Assembly: GCA_024699855.1 (NCBI GenBank)
Contig: JAMPIQ010000002.1
Span: forward strand, 11,222,001-11,286,000
Direction: 5' to 3'
DNA length: 64,000 bases
Source: Aphelenchoides besseyi
Taxonomy: Eukaryota; Nematoda; Chromadorea; Rhabditida; Aphelenchoididae
A program made the translations under genes and the position numbers. Shown here one piece after another: positions 23,385-41,483 of this stretch. Below the pieces are notes generated by a model, which saw only the letters and a list, made by a program, of their open reading frames with translations, had not been told where the DNA came from and did not search any database. Each line of letters opens with the position of its first letter. Positions within the stretch are counted from its first letter, which is position 1.

Positions 23385-24286
23385 ATGCGAATTGTTTTGT
23401 TCGCTGTTTTCATCACAACTGTTATTGCAGTTGGTCCGATGTATGAGAACGGTAAAGTATACACGGTTTTTTCCAATGATGCCGAACATTTCAGTGATCG
23501 ATTTTGATGCCATCGACCAGAACAAAGACAACTCGATTTCGTTTCCAGAATTCGAAAAGTGGTTCGAAGCGCACAAACAATCACAAAGAGCTCAGAACGT
23601 GGTTTTCCTTTTCAAATCCTACGACTCGAACAACGACAATCGTTTGAGTATTTCCGAGTTCGTACCATTGGCCTACGAGATTAATCGACCAGCAGAAAGT
23701 AATGGAGACGCTATTTTTAAAGTAAAAAATTCGATTTGAAAGCTGTGCTTATAACTCGCGTTTCAGCACTTTGATCTCGACAAAGACAGTCTTTTAACAC
23801 GCAACGAACTTGAACGTTCGAACGAGCATTTGGGATCGGAAATCATCGAAGGACTCTTCAGTGTTGCTGATGCAAACCGAGATCAAAGAATTTCTTATGA
23901 AGAGTTCGAAAAGATCTCTGGAGCTTTTGGCAAAACTTCAAATTCGGTTCGATTCATCTTTATGTTAATATTATTCGAATTTATTCAGAATTCACAAAAA
24001 ACTGGAGTAGCTCGTACCCTAATGGACTCAATGGATACAAACAAGGACAAGTTGTTAAGTGAACAAGAAGTTTACAACTTTGTCAACCAATTCAACAGGG
24101 TTACAAAACTCGTTGTTTTTATCGATTAACCTTCTTAATGTTAAGGTCGATGAGCGTACAGTTTCCACAGCCTTTCAACAACTTGACTCAAATCAAGACA
24201 GATACTTGAACTTAAGTGAACTCGAGTTTTTACCTCAACGTATCATCGAACTTGCGGGCTTCCAGCAAACTCCATCGGTGGTTTAA
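23385..24286 (+). CDS. Secreted calcium-binding protein with six EF-hands
   Basis: The start at 23385 gives a short signal peptide (MRIVLFAVFITTVIA). Six canonical EF-hand loops follow in order: DQNKDNSISFPE, DSNNDNRLSISE, DLDKDSLLTRNE, DANRDQRISYEE, DTNKDKLLSEQE and DSNQDRYLNLSE. Each has acidic ligands at positions 1, 3 and 5 and glutamate at 12. A signal peptide plus six EF-hands is the layout of the CREC family (calumenin, reticulocalbin). This protein is shorter (about 250 residues against 315-330) and ends QTPSVV, without the HDEL/HDEF retention signal. It may therefore be secreted rather than kept in the ER. Three or four small introns interrupt it. AATAAA lies at 24319-24324. Confidence 0.85.
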
Positions 24287-24949
24287 GAGTGTGCGTACTA
24301 TTTTGTTTATTTCTCTTGAATAAAAAGAATAAGTAAAACATAGATAGTTTTAACAGAATTTCAATTCAGAATATCAACAAGTTAATAGCAAACGTTTTAG
24401 CAAACGTTGTTTAAAAAAGTTGTCGAATTTCAGTCCTAAGATTTTAGTGTTGTCACTACCTTCTTTGTTTGCCATTAAAAAGCAAGAAGTCCTACACTTG
24501 ACTGCTTACTTTCAAGTGTTCAATTGTGAATGTGTTAAAGTGACAGCTGAAATTTTAAGTGCAAATGACATTCTATGTATGTGAGAGTATACCAGAAATA
24601 TGCGTGTGGATATTGAGTCCCATGATGAGCTTAACACGCTCATTTCTTGTTTGTCAAGTCAATGCAATTACCTCGACTGCTGGTTTTCGTAGCTCTTGTC
24701 GATATCGGACATCGACGCAAAAGAAGACGTGGCAAACGAAAAGACGCATCGCTGAACCGTGCTTCGAAAGTCAAAACTGATGCTCAAAAATGAAGAACAA
24801 CAAACATCAAACGAGCACTGGGCATTGTTCTGGGACTGCTTTTGCTTTTCTTTGGTTTGCATTGTTTTAACTAATTCCATTTGTCGGCAATTAGCTTATA
24901 TTAATTCTATTTCAACGAGACCTTTGCGTTCGTTCGAGAAAAGAAATTT
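24287..24949. other. Ambiguous region upstream of an uncertain gene
   Basis: A short frame at 24662-24790 begins MQLPRLLVFVALVDI and turns very basic (RRKRRRGKRKD), then stops at TGA. The same frame continues as a hydrophobic stretch (ALGIVLGLLLLFFGL). I could not join these into a gene with credible splice sites. They may be 5' exons of the coding sequence at 24950-25618 or chance. Confidence 0.3.
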
Positions 24950-25618
24950 TTGACGAAACACGCCTCTTCTGCACAACAACCACGGCTCCTCATTCAATAC
25001 ACGCTAACCGTAAGAGACGATCGCTTGAGATTGTCGAACGGGCCCAAGGATTACGAAACACTCGAAGTGTTCGCTACAGAACGTCGCAAACTGGAGCAAT
25101 TACACGAACACGTAGATCATCGATTGCAATGCGACGTAACGCATCGACAACTGGACGTACGGTCGGACTGTTTCGACATGCTCGTTCTTTCCGTAAGTTC
25201 ATTTCGTCCATCATTCACGACTCATCAGTCCTGAGGTTTTCATTTCCGTCATTTTTCATTGCAAAATCACACTTATTTCTAGGACTTTTCAGTCTCTTTT
25301 TTCTTTATCAAACCAAAACCATTCAAAGACGATTACTCCCGTGCATCATTATAAAAAGAATAAAGGACGGGAAGAGGAACGTGAAGAAGACTTAAATTGC
25401 ATGACCAACTTTATTCGGTTTTATCTTAGGCGAACCTACGGAATACTTTGGACGACGTGGGGCAGCAGCTCATATCCACGTACTTGAGATGTCCGGCACG
25501 GCGAGAATTCTCGGTTAGTTACTTTAATACACCAACTGTTGTAATTTGATTAGAAAGAATCTTATCCACAAGTTTAACCCTCGCACGCCTACTTTCTAGT
25601 CGTTAACATACGAGTAAG
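24950..25618 (+). CDS. Uncertain two- to three-exon gene
   Basis: An open stretch to the donor at 25197 (CTTTCC then GTAAGT) is followed by an exon beginning after a TTATCTTAG acceptor at about 25431 and ending at a GTTAGT donor near 25514. A last exon begins after TTTCTAG near 25601. In one frame the protein reads VRDDRLRLSNGPKDYETLEV, then LVLS joined to ANLRNTLDDVGQQLI, and ends SSLTYE. A second frame is also open across both exons (very Arg-rich, then EYFGRRGAAAHIHVLEM) and continues beyond 25618. I cannot decide between them or find the start. No family is recognised. The consistent splice sites are the main reason to list it. Confidence 0.35.
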
Positions 25619-26487
25619 AGTGGACTTGCTTTTCTCTGTTCTCGTCAACGAACTAAGCACGGTGAACAGCCGACTGTTTTTGCGCACCAACGAGTCATTG
25701 ACCAGTTGATTAAAATTAACGCGCAATTGTTAGCAGCGTACTTTCGTTCCCAAGAAAAACAATGGCACATCGGAGACGTCCATTGGAAGAAAGTTTTAAT
25801 TAATCAACTAAATTGTTCTATTTCTCGATGTTCAACAAATTGTTTCCCACATTGTTTTTTTGGGCTTCAAGAGCATCCGGCACCGACGAGAGCTGTGGGA
25901 GCGGTTATTAAACGCCGCTAAACGGTCATTTTTAAATTCAATTTTCACGCGTTACGCCATTAAAAAATGCTCAAAGTGCTTCTCGACGACAACAAGACCG
26001 CTCAAACTGAGCTGAACGACGAGCAGTTGTGGATAACAGTAGAACGTAGGAAATGAGGCAAAAGAAGAAAAAGCACATCATAAATCTGTTTGGATTCAAC
26101 TTTCTCTTCTTCGTGCGTATCCCTTCTTTCTGTTCGAACGTGCACTTCAGACTTCTTCTTGACCCACCTTATGAATTATGCTCTCAATTAGGTTGTTACA
26201 ATTTCCATTTCCGTTCAATCGTAACTCATCTAAACGCAACCTGTTGTTCCAAATGGAACTCAAGTATTTTGATGTTCCAGACATTAATAGACAAATTGGC
26301 CTTCAATTTATACTTGTATCGATGTTGTTGTATGTGATCCGTTTGACGAACAAGTGAATTTGATAATGAGGATCGTAGCCATGTGAAACTCATTGCTCTT
26401 ATTATCATTGAAATCTTTATTTTTCCTCAGAAGCAAAAATCTTTGTCACTTTCTTTTTGACTTTTAGCAGAATTATAGAAGTGTCTT
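25619..26487. other. No supported gene
   Basis: This holds short frames only (25706-25921, 26053-26337). A 29-codon frame at 25968 (LDDNKTAQTELNDEQL) is isolated. The right end is the 3' side of the - strand gene ending at 26488. Confidence 0.35.
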
Positions 26488-27064
26488 CTAAATCTCTTGC
26501 ACTTCCAGTTCTTTTGCTTTTAAAGCCTCAGGCACGTCTACGTAATTACTGTTTCTCTGTGGATTCTTGTAAATTTTCATCGACTTTAGCGCCCGTTCCC
26601 TACCTTCTCTGTTAAAATAAAGCAAAGTTATTGTTGCGCAGCACAAAACATTCTTTGTTTTTAGCTTTCGGACTTACATTGACATTCAAATTTGCAGGGT
26701 TTTCGGCCTGCAAAGCCGCGACCATCTCGTCGGCAATGTTGTCACGAAGGAAGTCGTCTGGGACGTTTTCAACATCGGTGGTGGTACCTGAGCGAGAAGC
26801 ATCGGGAAAGAACACCGTTGGCAACGGTCCAAACATCACGGGATCTCGACTCCAGGCGGCAAGAGAGTCAGTAGCGGTTTTGGCCGAACTGCTTACCATG
26901 GACTCAATTACACTTAAAGGCAACTTTTCCGGTATGCTTTTGATAGCAAGATCTTTACGATTGATCACGTATTGTTCAAAATTGCATTCCTCAATTTGAA
27001 ACCATTTTTCGAAATACTTTTCGTTTTCCTTTGACTCTCTTGGTGGTGAGTCCGAAAATCGCAT
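26488..27064 (-). CDS. Unrecognised intracellular protein, two exons
   Basis: Exon 1 (26678-27064, 129 codons) starts MRFSDSPPRESKENEKYFEKW. It continues with LAIKSIPEKLPLSVIESMV, an acidic DVENVPDDFLRDNIADEMV block and a GTAAGT donor. After a TTTTAACAG acceptor, 26488-26608 has a 40-codon open frame (RALKSMKIYKNPQRNSNYVD..., ending LEVQEI) that looks coding. The simple join is out of phase: in the frame of exon 1 the second exon would stop after two arginines. Either the protein ends there, an exon border is unusual, or there is a one-base error. There is no signal peptide or membrane segment. I do not recognise the family. Confidence 0.6.
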
Positions 27065-27539
27065 TTTGTGCACAGAAATAAACAAACGGTGAAAAAGTTT
27101 GTGGCAGAAAGAAACGCGTGAATCCTATCCGAAATCGGGTTTACGACTCAGACGCTTCTCGTTTCCTCTTCGTCGACAAAATCAAATGAACTGCAAACCT
27201 AAAGTAATTTGGAGCAATAAGCGCACAATCATTGGCACCCGATTTGCTTTCAGCTCAAAATGAATTCGAGAATTTCTTTCACCTGGGTCTTGCAATTTTC
27301 GCCATAACCATTGCATTCATCTTGATGAGAATTGACGGTTGACTTTTTGGTTGAAAGTGTTTTTTCTTGTCAACTATCCACAAAATTAAATGAACGAAAT
27401 GATGGGAAATACACATCAGTTTTTGTGGCTTTTCCACTTTGCTCCGCACTTATTTTGACCCAAACTTATTTTCGCCTTTGACCCCCTGTTTTCAAATGAC
27501 CAGCAGTCGATGAAATGTAAAAGAGAAGGGTTAGACAGA
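27065..27539. other. Divergent spacer between 26488-27064 and the channel gene
   Basis: This probably holds the promoter of the - strand gene and the 5' end of the NALCN gene, whose first coding exon or exons I could not fix. A frame at about 27200-27347 ends in a membrane-like segment (LGLAIFAITIAFILM) but has no valid start or acceptor. Confidence 0.35.
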
Positions 27540-34229
<6,690 letters not shown>

Positions 34230-34844
34230 CTGTTTTCTTTAATTGGGTATAATTGTACGAGTAATAAACTTCCTCAAAAACAATATACGTTAAATTGATT
34301 TCCACTACAAACGAACAATCTCAGACATTTACATCTTTTACTTTTCTTTTCAATAAACGAGTTTGCGAACTTCATTAAGCCGAATGAATGTAAATCACAA
34401 AGTTGAAAACGAATCACTTGATCGGCATGAACACCGGCACCGCCAATCTCTCCACCGCCGAATGTTCTGTCGATTACCGCACGTTTGGCTCAGGAATACA
34501 AAGGACATTCGTACGAAAGGCCAACAAGTTATAGAACGTCTTATCGTTAAACTGCTTCTTTAAATGGAATGCCTTTCGCTCTGTTTCGAACACCGCTTTC
34601 CACCGCGCAATTGCAACCTGCAACCGGTTGCGGCGCCAAAGCCACATCTCGGGCGGAGATTAACCCGGCACCGGTGTGGCTTGGCGTGGATTAGTGTGAG
34701 TTGGTGTCGGTTGCTGCGTTGGCTAACGCTAGTTAAGTGGAAATGTGACACAAGTGGCAGTAGCGGATCGATTGAGGGCATTTTTTGGTTTGTTAAGTGA
34801 ACCGTATTCATTAAACCTTTTATTCTGGCCAATTTAAACTTGCA
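34230..34844. other. Intergenic with a locally GC-rich patch
   Basis: About 34600-34730 is richer in G and C than its surroundings, with repeated GGTTG/GTTGG/GCGTGG words. Open frames here (34363-34563, 34564-34800) show no domain. It could be a promoter element for the small gene at 34845. Confidence 0.35.
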
Positions 34845-35060
34845 ATGTCTGAAATAATCGCTTCAAACGGTTCTAGTGATAAAGTTGTTGTGATCATTTT
34901 TACTCGCTTTGTGTTTCGCGTCATCTTGGAGCCTATTTCTTATTTGTAGCGCAATTCGGTTATTTATCCCAACTGTAAAATCGATTCTAAAATCAAGAAA
35001 GAATTGATCGACGAGATAAATAAACTCAAGATCAAGAACGAGAACAAAGTCGAAGAGTAA
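34845..35060 (+). CDS. Small charged helical protein
   Basis: Two exons (34845-34883 and 34950-35060) give 49 residues: MSEIIASNGSSDK, then RNSVIYPNCKID and a lysine/glutamate-rich helix ending KNENKVEE. The intron (66 bp) is GT/AG and the phase is 0. It has no signal peptide. The helical tail could form a coiled coil. No family is recognised. Without the intron the first exon would run on into a hydrophobic frame that stops at the acceptor, so the spliced form is favoured, but evidence is limited. Confidence 0.4.
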
Positions 35061-35145
35061 TTTGATCAAAATTTGCGTTTCTCCGCTTTATTTCTAGTTA
35101 GTTTTTCAAAAATTCATTCATTCTGATTTCAGCTTTGTTTCTGTC

Positions 35146-35527
35146 ATGGTCTCTACCTTTGCAAGTTTCCGAATTTCGGGTGGCATCATTGAATCGAACA
35201 TCGCTGGAGATGTAGATGGGGACGCTGGTGGATTAACGATCAAACTTGATAGTTCGCACAATAACGAGACCTACGAGTTTTTGCACCGCGGCATGACCTT
35301 CGGAATCGGCCAGATGGTTCCGGGTAATCCCGTTGTCTTAACGTTGGAAGATGTCATTTTGCAGGTTTGTTTACTTTTTGTATAAGTTTGAATTTTCTTT
35401 TTAGTTGTTCGATGTCAATCACCATCCGATAAACATCAATTGTACTCTCACCCTGAACTTCGTCAGCTGGGACCTGGCAAATGAATTTGGACAACGACTT
35501 CTCGAAGCGGGCTATAATCAACTCTGA
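35146..35527 (+). CDS. Small orphan protein, beta-rich
   Basis: Two exons, 35146-35364 (73 codons) and 35405-35527 (40 codons plus TGA), are joined in phase 0 over a 40 bp GT/AG intron. The 113-residue protein starts MVSTFASFRISGGIIES and contains YEFLHRGMTFGIGQMVPGNP, LTLEDVILQLFDVNHHPINI and WDLANEFGQRLLEAGYNQL. It has no signal peptide or membrane segment. It looks like one small globular domain, but I do not recognise it. A good-looking donor (G then GTAAAT) starts one base after the stop, and further open stretches follow at about 35575-35650 and 35689-35820. There may therefore be a spliced 3' UTR or a missed longer isoform. Confidence 0.6.
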
Positions 35528-36090
35528 GGTAAATAATCTGATTTTTGTGACGCTAGCTAATAATTTTTGATTGTAGATTTCGCCATGCTAAGGCCACTCG
35601 TTACGTTCTGCCTAACGACTACATAAATCTTTGCCGACATTGTCTGTAAATTTCGGGATGAAATAATGCATTTGGAGTATTTTTGTAGGCTTTGGAGAAG
35701 GTTCAACAACACAACTTAGCGATCTATGGCCGAATAATGAGTTTTGGCAAACAAGAAATTAGAAAATGTGTGCTTCAATTCGCGCTCTCGTTGGAGTCGC
35801 AACAACTTTATCCCCTAACATAATCGACAATGATGATGGAGAGAAAGTGTATTTGACGATCGGAAGCAAAATGTTAAATTTATAGATTGAAGTATGGAGA
35901 GTATACGCGACTTTTACAATCAGATCAGCTCTCCCAGTTGACATGTACTCTTAGCGTTAAGATAAGATTATGATACAACAATGCAAAGCCTTGGGACAGG
36001 GATAGTTTTCAAGCTCCGTGATCATTGTTTCTTTTTAAATTCTCTTCGAAACTGAAGGAAATGAACCTCAAAAACAAAGTATACGGTATT
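35528..36090. other. Intergenic between convergent genes
   Basis: Open stretches follow acceptor-like TTGTAG sites near 35577 and 35688 on the + strand (…RYVLPNDYINLC…; …YGRIMSFGKQEIRK…), with a competing - strand frame at 35759-35944. I could not build a consistent gene. It may be 3' UTR of the 35146 gene. Confidence 0.3.
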
Positions 36091-37332
36091 TTATTCGATA
36101 ACATCGTACAATTTTACAGTATTTGCTACGTAATCTAACGCATAAACCACATTGTTTTCTGTGCAACCAATACTCGTCCAAACAGAAATCACATTCGATT
36201 CACCGGTATTGTATTCGGCTTCAAATTTCAAGGTGTGTTCGTTAAAGACGTGGATTTCTGCCACTCCTCTTTTTACCACCCAAATTTGTTCAAAACCAAC
36301 GGGTGCGTCAATTGCAAGTGAATAAGCTGCGTCTTCAGCAGCTGCTTTTCCAACTAGTTTACCATCCTAAAGCTTAGATTTAAATCGTTTAAAGCATTCA
36401 CATACCATCGCAAATTTTAGTACAAGTTTTTCGCACGAAATAAAGATTCCATCACGAACTGGTTGCAGGAAATTGCATGAGTTTTGTTCACGGATCACAT
36501 TCAATTCAAGAAACACTTGACTTTTTAATCTTAATGCTGCATCGTATGCATACACTGTACTACCACCACGACTCAACACGAACACCTGAAAGCAACTGCT
36601 GAAACGCACTCTTTTCAATCCGATTACCGAATTATTAAAAGTACGTAAATCCAGTGGTTGGTAGTCAAGGGTGACCTGAGCAGTCGTTCTGCCAGAATCC
36701 AAAAGTCGAAGCGTAGAATTGCGTGACTCGACCACAACAGCTCGTTTAGCGTCTACGTAGGCAAGTCGATGGATAGGTTGTGAGTAATGAACTCGATCCA
36801 TAACGTCGAATGCGGGCAATTTAAAAAGTTCCACATCACCATTGGTGCGAGCCACAAAAAATACGTTATCGACACGTACCCCAATGCTCATGATTTTGGC
36901 ACCATCTGACAATTGAAGTTGAGCTGCCCGTGGTTTCAGACGTTTGATTAACGGGATACCACTACGAGTTGTCATTTTTGTTGTCAAATCAACATTTTTG
37001 CTGGTAACTTCGACGTTACCAACAGTTATGGTTGATGTCGATGTTTGCGCGTTTGTTGCAACAGTTGAAGACGTAGAGACATTGGAATCAGACGTTTGGG
37101 ACGCATTTGGTACATTGACTCTCTTGGGAGATTGGAAACGAGTGGAATTCGCAGCTGAAAAGCGTGAATTCAAGTCTTTAGAAAAACCGACAGAGGGTCT
37201 TTGCGAAAAGGCATAAGGTCGTTCGGAAGGAGTCTCCGGTTGTTCCGTGGCGATAATTAAGAGAACGGTAAGACCAAATAGTGCGGTTAGAATAAGGACA
37301 CAAATTATAATTATACAGCTGATAGCTTTCAT
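36091..37332 (-). CDS. Type II membrane protein with propeller-like ectodomain
   Basis: There are two exons with one small intron at about 36367-36407 (GTATGT...TTTAG, phase 0). The start at 37332 gives a short cytoplasmic end and one strong membrane segment (IIIICVLILTALFGLTVLLII). A Ser/Thr-rich stalk of about 100 residues follows (for example TSTSTITVGN), likely O-glycosylated. The remaining 250-plus residues contain repeating strand-turn patterns (NGDVELFKLPAFD; STVYAYDAALRLKS; VAEIHVFNEHTLKFE; VYALDYVANTVKLYD) like blades of a beta-propeller. The layout is that of a type II surface protein. It resembles no family I can name; olfactomedin-type collagens lack match because no Gly-X-Y repeat is present. 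The topology is well supported; the propeller is inferred. Confidence 0.7.
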
Positions 37333-38690
37333 TGTGCTATCTCAGCAAAAGAATGCACTCAACTGATGTTTTCGAGTGTCCTCCGGACGACGGCACGATT
37401 TTGTATGCGCGAAAGGTTGACACCGACGAAACTATTGAAATTCGCTTGTTATCGATGACACGTATCTGCGTTGATTGCATCGTTTTGTTTCTTTTACCGT
37501 GGCATTTGAGCCAACAACATCTTTCGTTGGCTAACAAAGCAAATGAAATAGCAATTCACATTCGGCCGTAAGCTTTTCTGATCGGCATCAAACGCTTAAG
37601 AAGACGTCAAAGAGAGCAATAACGCCGTAGGACTAAACAAAAAGAGCAGACATCACAGGTGATTTGGCTTTTGGGTCCACGACTAAAGAAGCGCTCGGAG
37701 AAATTTTGTTTTTTCTTGTTTTCATTGGCACATTTCGAATTTCTTTTTATGAATTTGTGATCTCTGAATGATTCTATTCATAATCTGATCATATAGTTGA
37801 TAAATTTCCTTGAACTTTTTTACGAATCCGTGAAAATAATCTCAGTGTTGATTGTGTCAAATTTATGAATGCGCCATTGCATCCTTTGCCCTTAAATCGA
37901 GGGTAATACAAACCTAATTATCGGACTGTTGGGATATGTTTTTCTGTACTCAAACGCATCTTTTTGTTGTCCTAAGAACACGTTTACATACAATAACTTC
38001 GGGATTCAATGTCGCGTTTTAGCATTTGTTTTCTGTTTGTTCGTAAGAGTGGACGAGAGCTTTTACTGTGGCGAAACTAAAAGTAATAAACTTGTGGTCT
38101 AACTCAAATTTGGACGAAATTGTCGAAACCTAGCTACGAGCATATTAATAAGAGCGCACGGAGCAAAGGGCCGGATTGTCAATGCTCATCGACGAATTTT
38201 ATCAAGTCCACCGAGGAGGGCTTCGAGTGGAAGGCGACTCAGGATTTCTTCTTGTTCCCACCCACTTTTCTCTCCACTTATCCGCAGGAGAACAAGTCAC
38301 TGTCCGCAAAAGTTTATGTCCTCGTCCATTTAACTCTTCAAGAATTCCCATCAAACTTGTTCTCGTCAACGTTGTTCCCTTTTAACCGGTAATGTCACTT
38401 CGTCCAAAACATACTCAATGATATGACATCAATCTACAATCTTATTAAGTTTTCCTGTTTTACTTCATATCCTCGTATAGCAATTTAGTGCGTCTATTCG
38501 AAATGAATGAGTGACGAAAACTGCTCGTTTTACTTAGTTACCCGTTCTATTCGTCTTACTGTTTCTAAGACCGTAGCTAAAGCGAGAATGAAAAGACAAG
38601 ACATTTCGACGACATTATTTCCGAACCTATTTTGTACTTGTACATCGTTTTGCAGCGTAATGTTATTTGTCGGTTGAGCTCCAGGACAAA
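37333..38690. other. Divergent intergenic region
   Basis: This lies between the starts of the type II membrane gene (-) and the TTLL gene (+). Two overlapping frames at 38120-38392 are open over about 70-90 codons but have no domain or splice partner. The region likely holds both promoters. Confidence 0.4.
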
Positions 38691-41166
38691 ATGACCGAAA
38701 TCAACAACAACGTTGCGAACTCTGAAGAAGAAGACAATGGATATCTCAGAAAGTTTACAAATGGTGAGTTTTACAATTAAACTTTTTGTTGGTTTGATCT
38801 CCAATTGATATGCTTTTTAACTATCAACTTGATGTTGAGTTGATTACTCGGATGTTCAGACGTTTGTTTCATCGCTTTGCTTCGAACAATCCAAGGAATA
38901 TAACCTGTAGATTTGGGTCGTTTGCTGCATCAGTTTCAATTGAAACAACAGCTAGAGAACTTTAGAAAACAATGATTCTAATGAAATGTTTAATTTTATT
39001 CGGGGCCAAAGTTCAATCTCTTCCTTCAGGTATTAGTTGTTGATTCACGTATTCTGAAAGACAAGGTTATAGTAATGTACAAATGCTAACAAATAGCGAT
39101 TGTAATGATTCTTTTTACTCTAGCAAAAATCAATGATCGGATGTTTTGTTGTCTAAAATTATGAGAGCAAAGATACTGACGCACTACTTTGTCTTCAATA
39201 CTGATGTTGTTATGACATTTTCTTTAAGATGTTGACGGCGGTAGAAGTTTGTTGTGCCTTCGACTTTTGCGTTGTTTGAACACCTCGATGCCGTCGGAAA
39301 ACTCGATCATTCGTCAACTCAGGTTGGTTTCGATTTAGTTGTGATTATTCTCTTTTACTTTACAGCACATCTTCCTCAAAACAAGAACCACTTCTTCGAC
39401 TGAGTCTTTTCGAAGGCATCCCGCCGTTTATCATCTTTTACAAACGACCAAAGAAGAGTGATGGTACGTCTGCTTTATAATTTGTGTTTTACTTTGTTAG
39501 CTGTAATGGAATACATTTGAACGAGCAGAAATTTTAGTTTTGGTCAAGAAGCCACCGAATGGCTACAAAAACTCGTTCAAATGGTGTCAAACAACCTTAC
39601 TGTCGCACATAATGAAACGTACACTGAAGACTAGTCATTTCGAATTAGTTCCCGAAACGTCCAATTGGTTGGCTTATTATGGAAAACATTTGCATACCAG
39701 TGAATACAAGCTTTTGAATTATTGGCAAAGAGTGGGTGTTGTAACTCAGCAATACGTTCAATTCATGTATTTTTAGGTGAATCATTTTCCTGCTGATTTT
39801 CACATCGGACGTAAAGATCGACTTTGGCAGCACTTACTCGAAGCTGGTTACCAGCATTGCATGCCGTTTACATATATTCTGCCAAAGGATTTTCCTCAAC
39901 TACGAGAGTATTTGAAAGATAGCAAGAAGCATGTTATTCTTAAACCGGTAATTTCGACAATACTTACAAGACTTACTATGATTTGTTTAGCCTGCTTCTG
40001 CACGAGGTCGTGGTATCCAAATTGTTTCGAAGATCGAAGAGGTACCGACGGACATACCATTGGTTGCCCAACGTTATGTCGACAATCCGCTTATCATTAA
40101 TGGTTACAAGTTCGACTTACGGCTCTACGTTTACGTTGCTTCACTGGATCCGTTGCGAATTTACATCAGAAAGGATGGATTGGTTCGATTTGCGAGTGTG
40201 AAGTTAATCGAAAATGATTACGACAATCCCTATCAACAACTCACCAACTTCTCTTTAAACAAATTGGCGAAAAAGAACGGAGTTCAAGATGCGAGATCGG
40301 ATTTGAAATGGACGTTGGATAAATTTCGCGAGTTTGTTACAAAGGAAAATCGATGTTGGGAAACGTTGTGGACGAAAATCAAGGACATTGCAGCAAAGTC
40401 CATTGTTTCCTGTTTGCCTTACGTGTTAAAACAGCAAGCCGCTTATTGCGAGTATCCATTTTTGAATCGAGAACTCTTCGGAATGGACATTCTTGTTGAC
40501 AGCAATTTCGAACCGTACATCCTAGAAATGAACATCTCGCCGAGCATGCAAACTGGTTAGTGATCCTCTCCTATTTCTGCTTATTTATTATTTGTAGCTA
40601 CGGAAGAAGATGTGGCAGTTAAGGCGTCGTTGATTTCCGATGTGTTGAACATGTGGCGAATGCAGTTTATTCACGATGACGATCTCGAAACAGCGGATCT
40701 TAGCTATAGATCGAAACCGATTCCAATTCACAAGAACGAAGAGCACTTAAAGAAAGAGATTGAGAATTGCAGTTTCTTTCTAAACACAAGTGTAAGTTTA
40801 TTGGAGATTATATTGGTTTGTATTTCATGTTTTCAGAAGATTTCACCGTCGATACTTAGTCATTTGACGGATGCTGATCTGCGATACTTGATCGATTTCG
40901 AAGACGAGTTTGCACTTCGCGGTTCATTCGAGCTTATTTTTCCGGCTGTTGCTACAATCGAACAATATTTGCAGTCTATGGAAACAACTTATCCCAACCT
41001 ACTTCTGACTGCGTGGATAAGCCTAGCGGAAGACGATCGTTTGCTGGGAATCGAACGTCTGAAATCTGCAGCAGCATTGGGTGCTCACTTTAGCGAAACG
41101 AACGGCGGGATAGCCGAGTCCACCGAAAGCACAGAAACGGAAACAAGTGGCATCGTCGATCTCTGA
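38691..41166 (+). CDS. ttll-4: Tubulin polyglutamylase, TTLL4-like
   Basis: This tubulin-tyrosine-ligase-like enzyme adds glutamates to tubulin tails, modifying axonemal or neuronal microtubules. Exon 1 (MTEINNNVANSEEED...) and exon 2 (GGRSLLCLRLLRCL) form a short N-terminal leader. The next exons carry RLSLFEGIPPFIIFY, WLAYYGKHLHTSEYK and NHFPADFHIGRKDRLW, typical of TTLL4. The ATP-grasp core has LKPPASARGRGIQIV, VAQRYVDNPLIINGYKFDLR, LTNFSLNKLAKK, ELFGMDILVD and ILEMNISPSM; the last holds the E-x-N metal ligands. A C-terminal helical extension follows, with an acidic tail (ESTETETSGIVDL). About 660 residues, shorter than mammalian TTLL4 because the long disordered N-terminus is missing. AATAAA lies near 41295. 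Confidence 0.92.
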
Positions 41167-41483
41167 TGTTGTTCTTTACATTGTACTAATCATTTGTATT
41201 TCCAAGTCTTTTCTTTTTTCAATGGCCAACTTCATGCTAAGTTGATTTGCGGGTCGAATTCTACGTTGTTAATACCTCAATGTGTCTTATTAAAATAAAA
41301 TTCAATTCGTTTGAAGCATTAGACAAGGCCCGAACTGTTGCTCGGTTTAATCGCCATGAATAACCGGAATATCGTTGAGATTGTATTTCCAAACAAACAC
41401 CCGATCACGTCAAAGATTTCCAAGTATACGGCTGTTATCTGACAGATCGTCTAATTTTCGCGTTTTTAGCCAAATGATTAACA
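41167..41483. other. Short intergenic spacer
   Basis: About 320 bp lies between TTLL4 and the thioredoxin-like gene on the same strand. It contains the TTLL polyadenylation signal and no gene. A GTTTCAG site just before 41500 could be an acceptor for a 5' UTR intron or trans-splicing of the next gene. Confidence 0.4.

Noticed and set aside
27200..27347. Frame with a membrane-like segment upstream of NALCN
   Set aside because: No start codon in frame and no acceptor that avoids an in-frame stop.
38120..38392. Two overlapping + strand frames of 90 and 69 codons
   Set aside because: Neither has a domain, a splice partner or a clear advantage over the other.
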